A stretch of 64,000 bases of DNA. It comes from Butyrivibrio sp. NC2002 (GTDB lineage Bacteria > Bacillota > Clostridia > Lachnospirales > Lachnospiraceae). The stretch lies in contig NZ_KL370880.1 of the NCBI RefSeq assembly GCF_000702265.1, forward strand, positions 124,001-188,000, read 5' to 3'. The position numbers and the translations under genes are program-made. Below are positions 46,877-55,702 of this stretch, piece after piece (within the stretch, counting starts at the first letter, position 1; each line of letters opens with the position of its first letter). A model generated the notes under the pieces. The model searched no databases. It was not told the origin of the DNA and saw nothing but the letters and a program-made list of their open reading frames with translations.

Positions 46877-47479
46877 ATGAACGAGAAGTTTTTTGACTTA
46901 AAGAAAGAAAAACAGGATCGAATCATCAATGCATCTCTCAAGGCTTTTGCGCTTGGGGGTTATATGCATGCGAGTACGGACGATATAGTCAAAATGGCAG
47001 GTATTAGTAAAGGACTGATCTTTCATTATTTTGATACTAAATTGGGATTATACCAATTTATCTATGATTACAGTACCCGTGTGATTCTTCTTGAGATGAC
47101 AACGGGGGTATCCAAGGATGTCACTGATTTTTTCACCTTAAGAGAACAGATAGAGAGAGCTGTTTCGCTGTGCATGCAGCAGTATCCGTACATTCAGCTT
47201 TTTTTGTACGGCGCGGCAGTTGAGGATGTTCCGGAAGCAGCATCGGCTATTCTTCCTTCCAGGGAGAGCTATGAAAGAATCATGGAGGGCGTGCTTGAAA
47301 GAAGCGATATAACAAGATTTAAACCCGGTGCCAATTATGAGCTTATGGGCAACGTGATAGATATGACAAGAAAAGGGTTACTTGAGCGTATGTTTCAGGA
47401 GGGGGTATTTCAACCTGAGGCTTATTACGAAGAGAGCATACGATATATGGAAATGATGCGCGAATTGTCGTACGATTGA
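46877..47479 (+). CDS. TetR family transcriptional regulator
   Basis: A 200-residue regulator. Residues about 12-58 form the HTH: IINASLKAFALGGYMHAS, VKMAGISKGLIFHYFDTK. The C-terminal helical domain would bind an unknown ligand and form a dimer. The AGGAG site lies about 13 bases before the ATG, rather far. The PfkB-like gene starts 46 bases after the stop, so it is the likely co-transcribed partner or target. Confidence 0.9.
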   Translation: MNEKFFDLKKEKQDRIINASLKAFALGGYMHASTDDIVKMAGISKGLIFHYFDTKLGLYQFIYDYSTRVILLEMTTGVSKDVTDFFTLREQIERAVSLCMQQYPYIQLFLYGAAVEDVPEAASAILPSRESYERIMEGVLERSDITRFKPGANYELMGNVIDMTRKGLLERMFQEGVFQPEAYYEESIRYMEMMRELSYD

Positions 47480-47524
47480 TTTTACATGATTCAGAAACCT
47501 TGATTGAAGCAAAGGAGAGAAAAC

Positions 47525-48451
47525 ATGGGAAAATTTGTAGTTGCAGGTATTACGCAGGTAGAAACTATTGTCAGAGTGGATAAGGTGCCGATAACTTATC
47601 AGCCGCTTACTACGCAGATAAATTCGATCTATACAGGTCTTGGCGGAGATGCGTATAATGAGTCACTGGCCCTAAGATGGCTTGGCGATGAAGTTGAGTT
47701 CATGTCGATCATCGGACGAGATCATACTCCGGATGATCTGAACCCTCCGGGAAGCAAGATCACTTTATCTACCAATTATGTTGTTCAGATGATGGAAGAG
47801 ACACCGAACTGTGTTATTCTGTATGACAAGGACAGAGAAAAGCAGATTTTTGAGGACATCAAAGATCTTCGCGACAAAGTCTACGATATGTCTATGTTTG
47901 CTCCTCTTGCAGGCTGGGCTGATATGGTAGTTCTTGCCAATGCTAATTTCTGCAGACCTTTTGCAGTCGCAGCGGCAGAACACGATAAAAAAGTAGCGGT
48001 CAATATCCGTAATTTCTGCAGGGAAAAAGAGAAGTATAACAGAGATTTCCTTGATGCTGCTTCCATATTGTATTTCTCCGACGACCAGCTCGAAGAAGAC
48101 CCGTATGACTTTATCAGAGGTATCAGCAAGACATATGGTACAGACATAATCATCATGGGACGTGGAGCAAAAGGTGTAATTTTGTTTGACAAACATAAAG
48201 GGTTTATTGCAGACTATAAGACAGTTAAGACGAATGAAATTGTCAATACTGTTGGAGCAGGTAATGCTCTGTTTGCTTGTTTCCTTCACTACTATCAGGA
48301 AACGGGAGACTCAGTAAATGCAATTAAGAATGCACTTTTGTTCTCATCCTATAAGATTGGATATATGGGAACCTCCAACGGCTTCATGACGGTTGAGCAG
48401 ATGGAGCAGTGGCGCAACCTTATATGGGGAATTCGTCCCGACGGATTATGA
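47525..48451 (+). CDS. PfkB family carbohydrate kinase-like protein lacking the catalytic Asp
   Basis: A 308-residue ribokinase-fold protein. It has the N-terminal glycine segment (YTGLGGDAYNESLALRWLG), the central IIIMGRGAKGVILF strand and the second PfkB signature near 245. That signature normally ends GAGD, where Asp is the catalytic base; here it is NTVGAGNALFACF, with Asn. The change may abolish or alter phosphotransfer. The ATG at 47525 follows AAAGGAGAG. It lies between a TetR gene and malQ, which suggests a role in sugar use or nucleoside handling; the substrate is unknown. Confidence 0.85.
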   Translation: MGKFVVAGITQVETIVRVDKVPITYQPLTTQINSIYTGLGGDAYNESLALRWLGDEVEFMSIIGRDHTPDDLNPPGSKITLSTNYVVQMMEETPNCVILYDKDREKQIFEDIKDLRDKVYDMSMFAPLAGWADMVVLANANFCRPFAVAAAEHDKKVAVNIRNFCREKEKYNRDFLDAASILYFSDDQLEEDPYDFIRGISKTYGTDIIIMGRGAKGVILFDKHKGFIADYKTVKTNEIVNTVGAGNALFACFLHYYQETGDSVNAIKNALLFSSYKIGYMGTSNGFMTVEQMEQWRNLIWGIRPDGL

Positions 48452-48512
48452 TCTGATCCGTCGGACTGAATTATAAATAATTAAATATGAATGAAAAAAG
48501 GATGGCTTAGAA

Positions 48513-50054
48513 ATGGCAAAAAAGGTAAAAAGTAAGAGGAAATGCGGCATTCTTATGCCTGTATTTAGTTTGCCCTCGAAATATGGTATAGGTTCTTTTT
48601 CAAAGGAAGCCTATGATTTTGTGGACTTTCTGGAAAGAACAGGTCAGAGCTACTGGCAGATCCTGCCGCTTGGTCCTACCAGCTACGGTGACTCTCCGTA
48701 TCAGTCTTTTTCCACTTATGCCGGAAACCCTTATTTCGTCGATTTTGACGATCTTCTCGGAAAAGGTTTTCTGACAGAAAAAGACTTGAAAACAGTGGAC
48801 TTTGGCACAAATGAGGAAAAAATTGATTATGCAAAGCTTTTTAAAACACGATTTGATGTTTTGAACAAGGCATACGTAAACAGTGGATTGTCACTTAGCA
48901 GTACAAAAGCTCCGGAGCCCGGATTTAAGAAGGAATATGATGCCTTCACAAAAGAAAACTCCTGGTGGCTTGATGATTATGCGCTTTATATGGCTCTTAA
49001 AAACAGATATGACGGGCTTAGTTGGATAGAGTGGCCTGAAGATATAAGACTTAGAAAAAAAGATGCTCTTGAAAAAGCCAGAAAAGAATATGCCGACAAA
49101 GCGGGCCTTTATAAGTTCATCCAGTTTATGTTTATGAAGCAGTGGTTTGCACTAAAGAAATATGCAAATGATAAAAACATAGATATAATCGGAGATATTC
49201 CGATATATGTTGCTTTTGATTCTGCAGATACATGGTCACATCCGGAGCTTTTTAAGCTGGATAAGAAGAATCGTCCTACTGCTGTAGCAGGATGCCCTCC
49301 GGATGCATTCAGTGCAACAGGTCAGCTGTGGGGTAACCCTCTTTACAAGTGGGATTATCACAAGAAGACCGGATTTAAGTGGTGGATACAGAGAATTGAA
49401 CAATGCTATAAACTCTATGATGTGATAAGGATCGACCACTTCAGAGGATTTGATGAATACTACGCAATTCCGTTCGGTGATCCTACTGCGGAAAACGGCA
49501 AATGGGAACAGGGACCCGGATACGATCTGTTTGCAACGGTGAAGAAGGAACTCGGTGATCTTAGGATCATTGCTGAGGATCTGGGATATCTTACTCCTTC
49601 TGTAATCAAACTTGTTAAGAAGACCGGATTCCCCGGAATGAAGATACTTCAGTTTGCCTTTGATACAAGGGAAGAGAGCGACTACCTTCCGCACAATTAT
49701 ATTCCCAATAGCATCGTTTATACGGGAACTCACGACAATGAGACAACCTGCGGCTGGTATAAGGACATTCCGAGAAGTGACAGGAATTTTGCCAAGAAAT
49801 ATCTTGGAATAAAGAGCAGCAAAAATGTGACATGGGAATTTATCAGAGCCTGTCTTATGAGCGTTTCTGATATTGCAATAATCCCCATGCAGGATTATCT
49901 TGAACTCGGAAACGAGGCAAGGATCAATACTCCTTCAACACTTGGCGGAAACTGGGTATGGAGAATGAAAAAAGATGCCATTACCAAAGAGCTGTGTGAA
50001 AAGATGCTTGAAATGGCTAAGATTTATGGAAGAGCTAAAGCATGTCAAAAATAA
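48513..50054 (+). CDS. malQ: 4-alpha-glucanotransferase (amylomaltase)
   Basis: GH77 enzyme that transfers maltooligosaccharide units and releases glucose; cytosolic use of maltodextrins or glycogen. The 513-residue protein has SPYQSFSTYAGNPYFVD near the start, the nucleophile Asp in VIRIDHFRGFDEYY, the acid/base Glu in RIIAEDLGYL and the transition-state Asp in YTGTHDNETT. All three are present. The ATG follows AAGGATGG. The last 13 bases overlap the LacI regulator gene, so the two are translationally linked. Confidence 0.96.
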   Translation: MAKKVKSKRKCGILMPVFSLPSKYGIGSFSKEAYDFVDFLERTGQSYWQILPLGPTSYGDSPYQSFSTYAGNPYFVDFDDLLGKGFLTEKDLKTVDFGTNEEKIDYAKLFKTRFDVLNKAYVNSGLSLSSTKAPEPGFKKEYDAFTKENSWWLDDYALYMALKNRYDGLSWIEWPEDIRLRKKDALEKARKEYADKAGLYKFIQFMFMKQWFALKKYANDKNIDIIGDIPIYVAFDSADTWSHPELFKLDKKNRPTAVAGCPPDAFSATGQLWGNPLYKWDYHKKTGFKWWIQRIEQCYKLYDVIRIDHFRGFDEYYAIPFGDPTAENGKWEQGPGYDLFATVKKELGDLRIIAEDLGYLTPSVIKLVKKTGFPGMKILQFAFDTREESDYLPHNYIPNSIVYTGTHDNETTCGWYKDIPRSDRNFAKKYLGIKSSKNVTWEFIRACLMSVSDIAIIPMQDYLELGNEARINTPSTLGGNWVWRMKKDAITKELCEKMLEMAKIYGRAKACQK

Positions 50055-51085
50055 CTATCGTTGATATTGCGAATATGTGTGGTGTCGGGGTCAGCACCGT
50101 ATCAAGGGTCTTAAACGGACATCCTGATGTCGGTGCAAAGACCAGGGAACGTATAATGGCTGCTATCAAGGAGACAGGATATGTTCCCAATGACAGTGCA
50201 AGAAATCTTAAGAGAACGGATGCCAAATGTATCGGAGTGCTTATCAAGGGAATAACCAATCCCTTCTTTTCTCCGATGATAGACATAATCGAAAAGGAAA
50301 TAGACAGGCAAAAATATGCACTTGTATTAAGGCATGTAGGAGCTGACGAAGATGAGGCTGATGTAGCACTGGAGCTTGAAAATGAAAAGCGCTTAAGGGG
50401 AATAATATTCCTTGGGGGTGGCGCGGAGCAGTCATCGGGAAAATTAAAGAACCTGAAGGTGCCTGTTATCTTTTCTACAATAAGCTCTTCTGTAATAAAT
50501 GAAGAAGAGGTTAAAGAGTTTTCAACAGTTTCTGTTGATGACAGACTTGAAGCAAAACATCTTACCCAGTATCTGATGAACCTGGGGCATAAGGACATAG
50601 CGATAATTACAGAGGCAATGCTGAGGAGGTCTGTTGGACATCTGAGACTTGAGGGATACAGAGATGCGTTTGCAGAGAGAAATATTCCTGTAGATGAAGA
50701 CCTGATATTTTATGTAGATCAAAATATGGAACATTTTTCAACGGAAAATGGATATCGTACCACACAGAGAATATTGTCATCAAACAAGAAAGTAACCGCG
50801 ATTTTTTGCGTTACAGATCTACTTGCGATAGGGGCGATGAGGGCAATTGCCGATGCGGGGCTAAGGATTCCCGAAGATATCAGCGTGTGCGGATTTGACG
50901 GAATGGAGATCGGCAGATTTTATAACCCCAGGCTTACTACAATAAAGCAGCCGCTTGACCAGATTTCAAGAGAAACTGTAAAGCTTCTTTTTGATCTGAT
51001 AGAATCAAGAAGTAGCCACAGACATATTATATTTCCGGGGGAACTAAGTATAGGGGAATCAACTATTAAACGTTATGAGGACTAG
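50042..51085 (+). CDS. LacI family transcriptional regulator
   Basis: Sugar-responsive repressor of 347 residues. The N-terminal HTH with hinge is at 1-60 (IVDIANMCGVGVSTVSRVLNGHPDV, TGYVPNDSARNL), and the rest is a periplasmic-binding-like effector domain (AIGAMRAIADAGLRIPEDISVCGFDG). It overlaps malQ by 13 bases and is followed 3 bases after its stop by a lipoprotein gene. The cluster points to control of alpha-glucan or maltodextrin use, by position. Confidence 0.93.
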   Translation: MSKITIVDIANMCGVGVSTVSRVLNGHPDVGAKTRERIMAAIKETGYVPNDSARNLKRTDAKCIGVLIKGITNPFFSPMIDIIEKEIDRQKYALVLRHVGADEDEADVALELENEKRLRGIIFLGGGAEQSSGKLKNLKVPVIFSTISSSVINEEEVKEFSTVSVDDRLEAKHLTQYLMNLGHKDIAIITEAMLRRSVGHLRLEGYRDAFAERNIPVDEDLIFYVDQNMEHFSTENGYRTTQRILSSNKKVTAIFCVTDLLAIGAMRAIADAGLRIPEDISVCGFDGMEIGRFYNPRLTTIKQPLDQISRETVKLLFDLIESRSSHRHIIFPGELSIGESTIKRYED

Positions 51086-51088
51086 CTA

Positions 51089-52666
51089 ATGAAAGGTTTT
51101 TTATTTAAAAGACTAATTATAGCAGGTACAGCGATTCTTATGCTTACCGGATCGGCCGGATGTGCTGAAGCGAATATTGAAACGGCTTATAATTCAAATG
51201 ATGATGCAAACAGCATTACATGTATGGTGTGGGACAGAGGTACATTTCCTGAAGGAAAAAACGGAGATGACAACGGTCTTGCGATTTACATAAGAGAAAA
51301 TGTAAAAAAGGAACTTGGAATAGAAGTCCATTTTGTGGATGTTCCCAGAGATCATTCTGACGAAGAAATCGAAAAAATGATGGAAGATGGAACAATTCCT
51401 GATATTTTCTTTACCTATTCGCCATCTGTTTTCGGATATATGACAAAGCAGGGGAAAGTCACGGAAATAGGTAAGGAATATGATGAGTACTGCACCAACA
51501 TACAGGAGTATATTGGCGATATCCAGTACATGGGCGAGTATAACGACAAGCGCATTGCTGTCATGAAAAGAAGAGGCTTCAGGCAGCCAAGACACCTTGC
51601 CTATATAAGAAAAGACTGGTGTGATGCACTTGGAATGGATGTCCCCAAGAATAAGGAAGAACTTTTTGAATATTTATATGCGGTAAAAGAGAAGAACCCC
51701 GGAAATGTTGACGGAGTGATTCCGTGGGGAATGGGAGGAAATACAAACTCTGAAAAGTTTTATCACAGCTTTGTATGCTCCTATGTGGATGATCTTTCTG
51801 AGAGAGATTCATTTATATATTCCGAGCGCTTCATTGTTTTTGCAAAAGGGGCAATGGACGGAATAAGAGAGATGAATAAGTTATACAATGACGGGATCAT
51901 ATCTCTTGATTTTGCCGCAGATACAGATGACTCCAAATTTGTAGATGATATAGAGAGTGGCAAGGTCGGATTTTTTGTAGATGATGCGCTCAATCCATTT
52001 AGCTATATAGAAACTTTGAAGAAGAATGTAAAGGATGCTGAGCTCGTTCCTTTACTTTGCTTTGATACTAAATCCGGAGAGTACATAAATGTAACAGAAC
52101 CTCTTTATGGCATGTATATAATGGTTCCTTCAAAGAGTAAGGAAAAGCTTCCTGCCATAATGAAGTATCTGAACTGGCTTGCCGACCCTGATAATGCAAT
52201 AAAGATCAATTATGCACCGGGGTATGAAGAGACTGAGGGCGGAGCGCCGCTTGCAAGATCTATTGATGAACTTAATGCAGAGGGATATCCCGGACACCCT
52301 GACGATTACTGCATTGTTAATGGTCAGTTTCCGTTTATGACAAACAAAAGAGCCCAGGTTTCGATTTGGGCTGAAAATTGCAAATGGGAAAGTTATGACT
52401 GGTTTGAGAATTTGTATGATGTATGTCTTACCAATCAGTACACTTTTCCGTCGACAAGTGTTATTCTGGAATCTGAGGCAAGATATCAGACAGCCATAGA
52501 GCAATCCCTGGTAAGAGAAATGTATAATCTTATAAGCTGCCCTGTGAATGATTTTGACAGGGAATTTGAAGTTTCTTATGGTATTTTGAAGGGTATGGGG
52601 CTGGAAGAGATATTAAATGAGAGAGCCGGATATTACGACAGCGGCGAACTAAAGATCGGAAAATAA
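51089..52666 (+). CDS. Family 1 solute-binding lipoprotein without transporter partners
   Basis: An extracytoplasmic binding protein of 525 residues of the large LplA-like kind. The lipoprotein signal has SAGC (Cys25). The mature part opens with a spacer and ITCMVWDRGTFPEGKNG, has DGTIPDIFFTYSP and LAYIRKDWCDALGM, and the two-lobe layout of MalE-like proteins. No permease or ATPase gene lies in this cluster. It is directly behind the LacI gene (3 bases), so it is regulated with malQ and may bind an oligosaccharide. Its true partner transporter is elsewhere, or it acts as a sensor. Confidence 0.88.
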   Translation: MKGFLFKRLIIAGTAILMLTGSAGCAEANIETAYNSNDDANSITCMVWDRGTFPEGKNGDDNGLAIYIRENVKKELGIEVHFVDVPRDHSDEEIEKMMEDGTIPDIFFTYSPSVFGYMTKQGKVTEIGKEYDEYCTNIQEYIGDIQYMGEYNDKRIAVMKRRGFRQPRHLAYIRKDWCDALGMDVPKNKEELFEYLYAVKEKNPGNVDGVIPWGMGGNTNSEKFYHSFVCSYVDDLSERDSFIYSERFIVFAKGAMDGIREMNKLYNDGIISLDFAADTDDSKFVDDIESGKVGFFVDDALNPFSYIETLKKNVKDAELVPLLCFDTKSGEYINVTEPLYGMYIMVPSKSKEKLPAIMKYLNWLADPDNAIKINYAPGYEETEGGAPLARSIDELNAEGYPGHPDDYCIVNGQFPFMTNKRAQVSIWAENCKWESYDWFENLYDVCLTNQYTFPSTSVILESEARYQTAIEQSLVREMYNLISCPVNDFDREFEVSYGILKGMGLEEILNERAGYYDSGELKIGK

Positions 52667-52698
52667 GAGTTTTATTAAAGAGATCAGGGAGGCATAAA

Positions 52699-53250
52699 AT
52701 GGCAAATATAGCATTGTTTTTGGCAGAGGGGTTCGAAGAGATTGAGGCACTTACGGTAGTTGATCTATGCAGAAGAGCAGGTCTTAATATAGATATGGTA
52801 TCTGTAACCGATGATTTTACTGTAAAAGGATCTCATGGTATAGTTGTGAGCGCTGATAAAACCATGGAAGACGTTGATTTTGACAACACGGATATGCTCG
52901 TTTTGCCGGGTGGAATGCCGGGAACGATCAATCTTGAAAAAACAGAAGATCTCATGAGACAGGTCAGAGCTTTTAATGCTGCCGGAAGATATATCAGTGC
53001 AATCTGCGCAGCACCCGGAATATTCGGAAGAGCAGGCATCCTGCAGGGGAAAAAGGCATGTGTATTCCCCGGACTTGAAGGTGAGCTTAAGGGCGCAGAT
53101 GTGCAGATGAGTGAGACGACAGTTGATGGTCACATCCTTACAAGCAGGGGGATGGGCACGGCGATTCCTTTCGGACTTGCAATTGTCGAGAGATTTTGCG
53201 GAAAAGAAGCTGCTACAGAACTTGGAAACAAGATAGTATACAGACAGTAA
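52699..53250 (+). CDS. DJ-1/PfpI family protein
   Basis: A 183-residue cytosolic protein with the DJ-1 fold: FLAEGFEEIEALTVVD with the conserved Glu, MLVLPGGMPG, and the nucleophile elbow ISAICAAPG with reactive Cys. Members act as glyoxalases, deglycase-like enzymes or chaperones; activity is not clear from the sequence. The ATG follows AGGGAGG. It is 32 bases behind the lipoprotein gene. Confidence 0.9.
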   Translation: MANIALFLAEGFEEIEALTVVDLCRRAGLNIDMVSVTDDFTVKGSHGIVVSADKTMEDVDFDNTDMLVLPGGMPGTINLEKTEDLMRQVRAFNAAGRYISAICAAPGIFGRAGILQGKKACVFPGLEGELKGADVQMSETTVDGHILTSRGMGTAIPFGLAIVERFCGKEAATELGNKIVYRQ

Positions 53251-53277
53251 ATGGCAGCAGGAATATGAGATATGAAG

Positions 53278-53319
53278 AGGGCTTTTTTGATAATCGGGAT
53301 CTGATTACAAAAAAGCCCT
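53278..53319 (+). repeat. 12-bp inverted repeat before the CYTH gene
   Basis: AGGGCTTTTTTG (53278-53289) pairs with CAAAAAAGCCCT (53308-53319) around an 18-base loop. The T-run is in the left arm, not after the stem, and the right arm touches the CYTH ribosome site, so a plain terminator is unlikely. Confidence 0.6.
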
Positions 53320-53332
53320 TATGAGGTTAATT

Positions 53333-53908
53333 ATGGGACTTGAAATCGAAAGAAAATTTACAGTAAAGAATATGCCAAATAAACTGGAGGATTATCCTGT
53401 ACGCGTTATCGAGCAGGGGTATTTGAGTGTGATTCCTGCTATTAGAGTAAGGAGAGAGGACGATCACTACTATATGACCTACAAGGCAGGAAAAGAGTTC
53501 TGCAAGGTTAATGCCATAGAAAGTCAGGAGCAGGAAGATATAGAGGGAGGAATCGGGAAAACCGAGTACAATATGCCTCTTGATAAGGATTCCTATGAGC
53601 ATCTTGCCAAAAAGGCAGACGGCAATGTGATAAGAAAGAAAAGATATATCATACCGCTTAATCCTGATGCTTATGACAGCGATTTTGCCAAAGGTCATCC
53701 TGATTTTGAGGAAAAAATATCTCAAATGAAGATCGAACTGGATGTGTTTGGTGCTCCTTTTGACGGAAGGGTCATTGCAGAAGTTGAATTTCCTGATGAG
53801 GATTATGCCGAAAAATACAGACCTGCAGAATGGTTTCTTGAAGATGTCACGGGGGATGTCAGATACAGTAATGCTCAAATGAGTAAAGAAATTTTGCCTG
53901 ACAGGTAA
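53333..53908 (+). CDS. CYTH domain phosphohydrolase
   Basis: A 191-residue protein of the CYTH (triphosphate tunnel) family. The N-terminal ExExK signature reads EIERKF, followed by an arginine/lysine-rich strand series (AIRVRREDDHYYMTYK) and late acidic strands (IAEVEFPDED) that would hold metal. Family members hydrolyse triphosphate groups such as inorganic triphosphate. The ATG at 53333 has GAGG at 6 bases; the ATG at 53321 lies inside that site. Confidence 0.88.
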   Translation: MGLEIERKFTVKNMPNKLEDYPVRVIEQGYLSVIPAIRVRREDDHYYMTYKAGKEFCKVNAIESQEQEDIEGGIGKTEYNMPLDKDSYEHLAKKADGNVIRKKRYIIPLNPDAYDSDFAKGHPDFEEKISQMKIELDVFGAPFDGRVIAEVEFPDEDYAEKYRPAEWFLEDVTGDVRYSNAQMSKEILPDR

Positions 53909-53937
53909 TACAGAAAAATAGAGTAGAAATTATTAAA

Positions 53938-53988
53938 GACCTGTGCTATAATCTTTAGGCAACTGTGCCTGATGATTTAACACAGGTC
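53938..53988 (+). promoter_or_regulatory. tig promoter and nested inverted repeats
   Basis: An extended -10 TGCTATAAT (53944-53952) sits inside an 8-bp inverted repeat GACCTGTG (53938-53945) / CACAGGTC (53981-53988). A small hairpin AGGCA-ACTG-TGCCT (53957-53970) lies between. No good -35 is seen. The leader to tig would be about 105 bases. Confidence 0.55.
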
Positions 53989-54067
53989 ACTTTATATATA
54001 GATAAACAGCACAAAAATAGTTGTGTAAACATTTATTTTATACGTAGTATAGGAGGAAGAAATTTCA

Positions 54068-55525
54068 ATGAGCGTATCAGTAGAAAAGCTCGAGAAGGGC
54101 ATGGCTAAGCTTACAATCGAAGTTGATGCAGATGTTTTTGAGAAGGCTATCGAGACAGTTTATAACAAGCAGAAGAACAAGATCCAGATTCCCGGATTCC
54201 GTAAGGGTAAGGCTCCCCGCAAAATGGTAGAGCGTATGTACGGTAAGGAAATCTTCTTTGAGGATGCTGCAAATGAAGTTATCAATGCAGAATATCCCAA
54301 GGCAGCAGAAGAGTGCGGCGAGGATATCGTATCAAATCCTGATATCGATGTAGTTCAGATTGAAGCAGGTAAGCCTTTTATCTTCACAGCTGAGGTTGCA
54401 CTTAAGCCTGAAGTTAAGCTTGGAAAATATAAGGGCGTTGAGGTAGAAAAGATGGACCTTGACGTAACTGACGAGGAAGTTAATGCTGAGATCGATCAGG
54501 AGAGAAACAGAAATGCAAGAACTATCGAAGTTACAGATCGTAAGGTTGAGAACGGCGATATCGTAACTCTTGATTTCGAAGGATTTGTAGACGGAACACC
54601 TTTTGAAGGCGGTAAGGGTACAGATTATCCTCTTACAATCGGTTCAGGTGCTTTCATTCCCGGATTTGAAGAGCAGCTTATCGGATTTGAGATTGGCAAA
54701 GAGGGCGATGTAAATGTTACATTCCCTAAGGAATATCAGGCAGAAGAGCTTGCAGGTAAGGATGCTACATTCAAGTGCACAGTTAAGGCTATCAAGGCTA
54801 AGGAACTTCCTGAGCTCAATGATGAGTTCGCAAGCGATGTTTCTGAGTTCGAGACAGTTGCTGAGTATAAGGAAGATGTAAAGAAGAAGCTTGCTGAGCG
54901 CAAGGAAGCTGAAGCTAAGGCTAAGAGAGAGGATGCAGCTGTTAAGGCTATCATCGAGGATTCTGAGATGGAACTTCCTGAGAAGATGATTGAGACACAG
55001 CAGCGTCAGATCGTAAATGATTTTGCTCAGAGACTTCAGTATCAGGGCATGAACATGAAGCAGTACATGCAGTACACAGGCAACACTGTTGAGCAGCTTA
55101 TGGAGCAGGTTAAGCCTCAGGCTATCGAGCGCATCCAGTCAAGACTTGTTCTTGAGGCAATTGCAGCAGCTGAGAAGCTTGAAGCTTCTGAGGAAGAAGT
55201 TGAGGAAGAACTCAAGAAGATGGCTGAGCAGTACAAGATGGAACTTGATAAGGTTAAGGAGCTTATGGGCGAGCGTGAGCTCAAGACTCTTAAGGATGAC
55301 CTCGCTGTTCAGAAGGCAGCTAAGTTCGTTGTAGAGAACGTTAAGGAAGGCGCTGCAAAGAAGACAAGAAAGACAGCTGCTAAGAAGGCAGAAAAGGCAG
55401 AGGCTGATGCTACAGAAGAGAAGCCTAAGCGCACAAGAAAGACAGCTGCAAAGAAGACAGAGGAAGCTGGCGAAGAGAAGCCTAAGCGCACTCGTAAGAC
55501 AACTAAGAAGACAGAAGAGGAATAA
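54068..55525 (+). CDS. tig: Trigger factor with a long charged C-terminal tail
   Basis: Ribosome-bound chaperone and peptidyl-prolyl isomerase. The N-terminal ribosome-binding part has GFRKGKAPRKMVE (signature near residue 45), the FKBP-like PPIase is at about 160-250 (VTLDFEGFVDGTPFEGGKG), and the C-terminal helical arms run to about 427. Residues 428-485 are an additional tail of Lys, Arg, Thr, Ala and Glu with the repeat EEKPKRTRKT twice. Ordinary trigger factors end near 430. The ATG is 11 bases after AGGAGG. clpP and clpX follow, a common order. Confidence 0.95.
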   Translation: MSVSVEKLEKGMAKLTIEVDADVFEKAIETVYNKQKNKIQIPGFRKGKAPRKMVERMYGKEIFFEDAANEVINAEYPKAAEECGEDIVSNPDIDVVQIEAGKPFIFTAEVALKPEVKLGKYKGVEVEKMDLDVTDEEVNAEIDQERNRNARTIEVTDRKVENGDIVTLDFEGFVDGTPFEGGKGTDYPLTIGSGAFIPGFEEQLIGFEIGKEGDVNVTFPKEYQAEELAGKDATFKCTVKAIKAKELPELNDEFASDVSEFETVAEYKEDVKKKLAERKEAEAKAKREDAAVKAIIEDSEMELPEKMIETQQRQIVNDFAQRLQYQGMNMKQYMQYTGNTVEQLMEQVKPQAIERIQSRLVLEAIAAAEKLEASEEEVEEELKKMAEQYKMELDKVKELMGERELKTLKDDLAVQKAAKFVVENVKEGAAKKTRKTAAKKAEKAEADATEEKPKRTRKTAAKKTEEAGEEKPKRTRKTTKKTEEE

Positions 55526-55557
55526 TTCTCTGCTTCTTGACATGAGATAAAATTATA

Positions 55558-55602
55558 CGCCCCGAAGGGATCCGGATCATGCATCTGAATTCTTTCGGGG
55601 CG
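55558..55602 (+). terminator. Terminator hairpin after tig
   Basis: CGCCCCGAA (55558-55566) and TTCGGGGCG (55594-55602) form a 9-bp stem with a long loop. The T content after it is modest. Confidence 0.65.
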
Positions 55603-55631
55603 TTAGTTGTAGTTGCAGTTCGGGCTATAGG

Positions 55632-55660
55632 TTGCGTAAAATCATTTGAATGGTTATAAT
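55632..55660 (+). promoter_or_regulatory. Sigma-A promoter for clpP-clpX
   Basis: TTGCGT (55632-55637), a 17-base spacer and a perfect TATAAT (55655-55660). No CtsR or CIRCE box is seen near it. Confidence 0.7.
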
Positions 55661-55702
55661 AATCTAGTATTACTATAAAAAATACAGAGAGGAAGCACGA
55701 TA

